A DNA stretch of 7,498 nucleotides from Nocardioidaceae bacterium (lineage in GTDB: Bacteria > Actinomycetota > Actinomycetes > Propionibacteriales > Nocardioidaceae). The stretch covers positions 1 to 7,498 of the forward strand of contig JACCYS010000282.1 of assembly GCA_013696365.1 (NCBI GenBank), in the 5' to 3' direction. Below are positions 5,090 through 7,498 of the stretch, one piece after another. The notes under the pieces are model-generated. The model was given only the letters and a program-made list of their open reading frames with translations, searched no databases and was not told the origin of the DNA. Numbering within the stretch: the stretch's first letter is position 1; each line of letters begins with the position of its first letter. The position numbers were made by a program, and so were the translations under genes.

Positions 5090-7498
5090 GTGAGCGGTCT
5101 GCACGTGCACCGCGCCGAGCGCGCAGACGTGCTCGTCGGGGCGCTCGCCGACGTGTTGCGCACACCCCTGGCAGACCCGTTCGCTGCCGAGCTCGTCGCG
5201 GTGCCAGCGCGTGGGGTGGAGCGCTGGCTGACCCAGCGGTTGTCCCACCATCTCGGCGCCCGCAGCGGAGCCGGGGTCTGCGCCAACGTGCACTTCCCGT
5301 CACCAGCGGCTCTGGTCACGACGGCGGTAGCAGCCGGCAGCAACGCCGACGGCACCGACGACCCGTGGGCGACAGACCGGCTCATCTGGACGCTCCTCGG
5401 CGTCCTCGACGAGTGCGCCGGTGAGACATGGTGCGCAGTACTGACCCAGCACCTGCAGCGCACCGAGGGGTCGACCTCACGGCGCATGATCGCCGCACAG
5501 CACCTGAGCAGCCTGTTCGCCGCGTATGCCGAACAGCGGCCGTCGATGCTGCGGGAGTGGGCGGTCGGCGCCGACTCCGACGGCGCTGGTGGGGCAGTGC
5601 CAGCGGACCTAAGCTGGCAGCCGCAACTGTGGCGACGGCTCCGAGCACGTGTCGGCGTCCACAGCCCAGCTGAGCGCATCGACGCCGCCTGTGCGGCCCT
5701 GGGCGACGAGCCTGAGCGGGTCGATCTCCCACAACGAATGAGCCTGTTCGGTCCCACCAGGCTGACCAGCGGACAGGTGGCCGTCATCGCCGCGTTGGCG
5801 GTGCACCGCGACGTGCACCTGTGGCTGCCACACCCGTCCGCCGTGCAGTGGCAGCGCCTGGCCGAGACCGCGGCCGTCGCCGGACGTCGCAGCAGTTGGA
5901 GCGCGGACTCGCATTCTCACCGGTTGTTGGCCTCCCTCGGCCGAGATTCCCGCGAGATGCAGCACCTGCTCGCCGGCGCAGCCAGCATTGGCGGCTCGGC
6001 CAACAGCACCGACCAGTACCACCGGCTACCGGACGGCGAGCCCACCACCCTGTTGGGCCGGGTGCAGCACGGCGTGCGCACCGACACCGCAGCGCCCGGC
6101 CAGCCGTTGCGCGACGGCGTGGACGGACGGCCGCTGCTGGCCGCCGATGACCGCAGCCTGCAGGTGCACGCCTGCCACGGCCAGGCCCGTCAGGTCGAGG
6201 TGTTGCGCGAGGTGTTGCTGGGTCTGCTCGCCGACGACCCGAGCCTCGAGCCCCGCGACGTGCTGGTGATGTGTCCGGACATTGAAACGTACGCACCGCT
6301 GGTGTCGGCGACGTTCGGGTTGGCACCTACCGACGATGCCGCGACAGCGGCCATCGGGCACCCAGGTCACGATTTGAGGGTGCGGTTGGCTGACCGGTCG
6401 CTGCGGCAGACCAACCCACTGCTGGGCACGCTCGCTCGGCTGCTCGATCTTGCCGACGGCCGCCTTACGGCCTCCCAAGTGGTCGACCTGGCGGCACAGC
6501 CCCCGGTTCGCCGCCGCTTCGGCTTCGACGACGACGACCTGGAACGCCTCCGCGGCTGGGTTGGTGCGGCGGGTGTGCGTTGGGGGCTGGACGCGGCGCA
6601 CCGCGCGCCGTTCCACATGGACGGCGTCGCCCAGAACACCTGGGTCGCCGGCCTCGACCGGCTGCTGCTCGGGGTGTGCATGGCCGAGGACCCAGGCGAG
6701 CCTCGGTGGGTGGGGCTGGCGCTGCCGTTGGACGATGTCGACTCCGGCGACGTGGATCTCGCCGGTCGTGTTGCCGAGCTGGTCGACAGGCTCGAGGACA
6801 CCGTGGGCGCTCTGGCCGGCACCCAGTCGCTGGCTTCCTGGCTCGCCGCCCTGTCAGGTGCGGTTGACGCGCTCACCGCTGTCGGTGCCGCGGACGAGTG
6901 GCAGCTGCACCAACTGCGAAGCGAGCTCGCCGAGGTCGCCGAGGCAGCCGGCGAGCTGGTCGGGACCGCGGAGCTTGCGCTCAGTGATGTGCGGGCCCTG
7001 CTGGCCGACCGGCTCGCGGGGCGTCCGACCCGGGCGAATTTCCGCACCGGCAACCTCACCATGTGCTCGATGGTGCCGATGCGCTCGGTGCCGCACCGGG
7101 TCATCTGCCTGCTGGGCCTCGACGACGGGGTCTTCCCGCGCACCGTCGGGGTTGACGGTGACGACGTTTTGGCGCGTGATCCGCTGGTGGGCGAGCGTGA
7201 CCGCCGCAGCGAGGACCGCCAGCTGCTGCTCGACGCGGTGCTCGCCGCGCAGGAGCACCTGGTCGTCGTGTACACCGGCGCCGACGAGCGCACCAACTCG
7301 CCACGCCCGCCCGCGGTCCCGCTCGGCGAGATCCTCGACGTTGTCGACGCCACCGTCCGTACGCACGACCAGCGGCCCGCCCGCGAGCAGGTCGTCGTGC
7401 GGCACCCGTTGCAGCCCTTCGACGCCCGCAACTTCGAGCCGGGGGCGCTCTCGGGGATCGGCGCGTTCAGCTTCGACCGGGCGGCTCTGGCCGGCGCG
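5090..7498 (+). CDS. recC: RecC, exodeoxyribonuclease V gamma subunit (3' truncated by window edge)
   Basis: RecC is the subunit of RecBCD helicase-nuclease that holds the split DNA strands and, in Escherichia coli, reads Chi; the complex processes double-strand breaks in the cytoplasm. The frame is open from GTG 5090 through the last base, 803 codons, against about 1,100 in the family, so roughly the last quarter is missing. Diagnostic blocks in order are V38-P-A-R-G-V-E-R-W near the N-terminus, L219-F-G-P-T-R-L-T, H360-A-C-H-G-Q-A-R-Q-V-E-V-L-R-E, L392-V-M-C-P-D-I-E-T-Y, A-D-R-S-L-R-Q-T-N-P, G654-N-L-T-M-C-S-M-V-P-M-R-S-V-P followed by L-L-G-L-D-D-G-V-F-P-R, and G701-E-R-D-R-R-S-E-D-R-Q-L-L-L. 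As expected for RecC, I see no Walker A motif. The start fits the family N-terminus (L-H-V-H-R-A-E-R) and has a weak GGGGA 5 nt upstream; the GTG overlaps the TGA of a 7-codon ATG frame (5070-5093). RecB and RecD genes would be expected to the right. Confidence 0.96.
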   Translation, partial: MSGLHVHRAERADVLVGALADVLRTPLADPFAAELVAVPARGVERWLTQRLSHHLGARSGAGVCANVHFPSPAALVTTAVAAGSNADGTDDPWATDRLIWTLLGVLDECAGETWCAVLTQHLQRTEGSTSRRMIAAQHLSSLFAAYAEQRPSMLREWAVGADSDGAGGAVPADLSWQPQLWRRLRARVGVHSPAERIDAACAALGDEPERVDLPQRMSLFGPTRLTSGQVAVIAALAVHRDVHLWLPHPSAVQWQRLAETAAVAGRRSSWSADSHSHRLLASLGRDSREMQHLLAGAASIGGSANSTDQYHRLPDGEPTTLLGRVQHGVRTDTAAPGQPLRDGVDGRPLLAADDRSLQVHACHGQARQVEVLREVLLGLLADDPSLEPRDVLVMCPDIETYAPLVSATFGLAPTDDAATAAIGHPGHDLRVRLADRSLRQTNPLLGTLARLLDLADGRLTASQVVDLAAQPPVRRRFGFDDDDLERLRGWVGAAGVRWGLDAAHRAPFHMDGVAQNTWVAGLDRLLLGVCMAEDPGEPRWVGLALPLDDVDSGDVDLAGRVAELVDRLEDTVGALAGTQSLASWLAALSGAVDALTAVGAADEWQLHQLRSELAEVAEAAGELVGTAELALSDVRALLADRLAGRPTRANFRTGNLTMCSMVPMRSVPHRVICLLGLDDGVFPRTVGVDGDDVLARDPLVGERDRRSEDRQLLLDAVLAAQEHLVVVYTGADERTNSPRPPAVPLGEILDVVDATVRTHDQRPAREQVVVRHPLQPFDARNFEPGALSGIGAFSFDRAALAGA

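Noticed and set aside
3929..5293. 454-codon minus-strand open frame crossing the intergenic palindrome and the ChaB gene
   Set aside because: It covers parts of three + strand genes and the non-coding gap, has no domain and is Pro/Arg-rich. Its resemblance to the + strand peptide in the gap is only a consequence of the 76-nt palindrome.

Overview
The window looks like chromosomal DNA of a high-GC actinobacterium. Codon third positions are strongly G/C, genes are tightly packed with ATGA/GTGA-type overlaps, GTG starts occur, and the RecC-type protein and the ChaB/Rho_N protein are of the kind found in actinobacterial genomes. I cannot resolve the genus from sequence alone. All supported genes are on the + strand.

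Region 1 (1-4338) is a polyol (mannitol/sorbitol/arabinitol-type) uptake and oxidation operon. It holds the 3' part of one ABC sugar/polyol permease, a second permease overlapping it by ATGA, a complete long-chain mannitol 2-dehydrogenase-family enzyme with its catalytic residues intact, and an MFS transporter starting 2 nt after the dehydrogenase stop. The pair of permeases would import a polyol, and the dehydrogenase would oxidise it to a ketose (for example mannitol to fructose). The role of the MFS protein is not fixed by sequence. The binding protein is not in the window and would be expected upstream of the cut edge; the ATPase is also absent and may be upstream or supplied by a shared multi-sugar ATPase.

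Region 2 (4339-4594) is non-coding and unusually rich in dyad symmetry. It contains a small hairpin just after the MFS stop, a 76-nt imperfect palindrome (4391-4466) whose ends are exact reverse complements and are themselves near-palindromes, and a 21-nt near-perfect palindrome (4554-4574) just before the ribosome binding site of the next gene. The 76-nt element looks like a REP/BIME-type extragenic palindrome or small MITE and is the most unusual signal in the window.

Region 3 (4595-5014) is a small protein with an N-terminal ChaB-like domain and a C-terminal Rho_N/SAP-like helical domain. A strong hairpin overlapping its stop codon probably ends the transcript. Region 4 (5090-7498) is the first 803 codons of recC, the RecBCD gamma subunit, running off the right edge.

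I see no CRISPR, tRNA, rRNA, IS element or phage gene. The protein-coding content is mostly ordinary; the points worth checking are the palindromic intergenic region, the ChaB-Rho_N gene between it and recC, and the MFS gene attached to the polyol operon.
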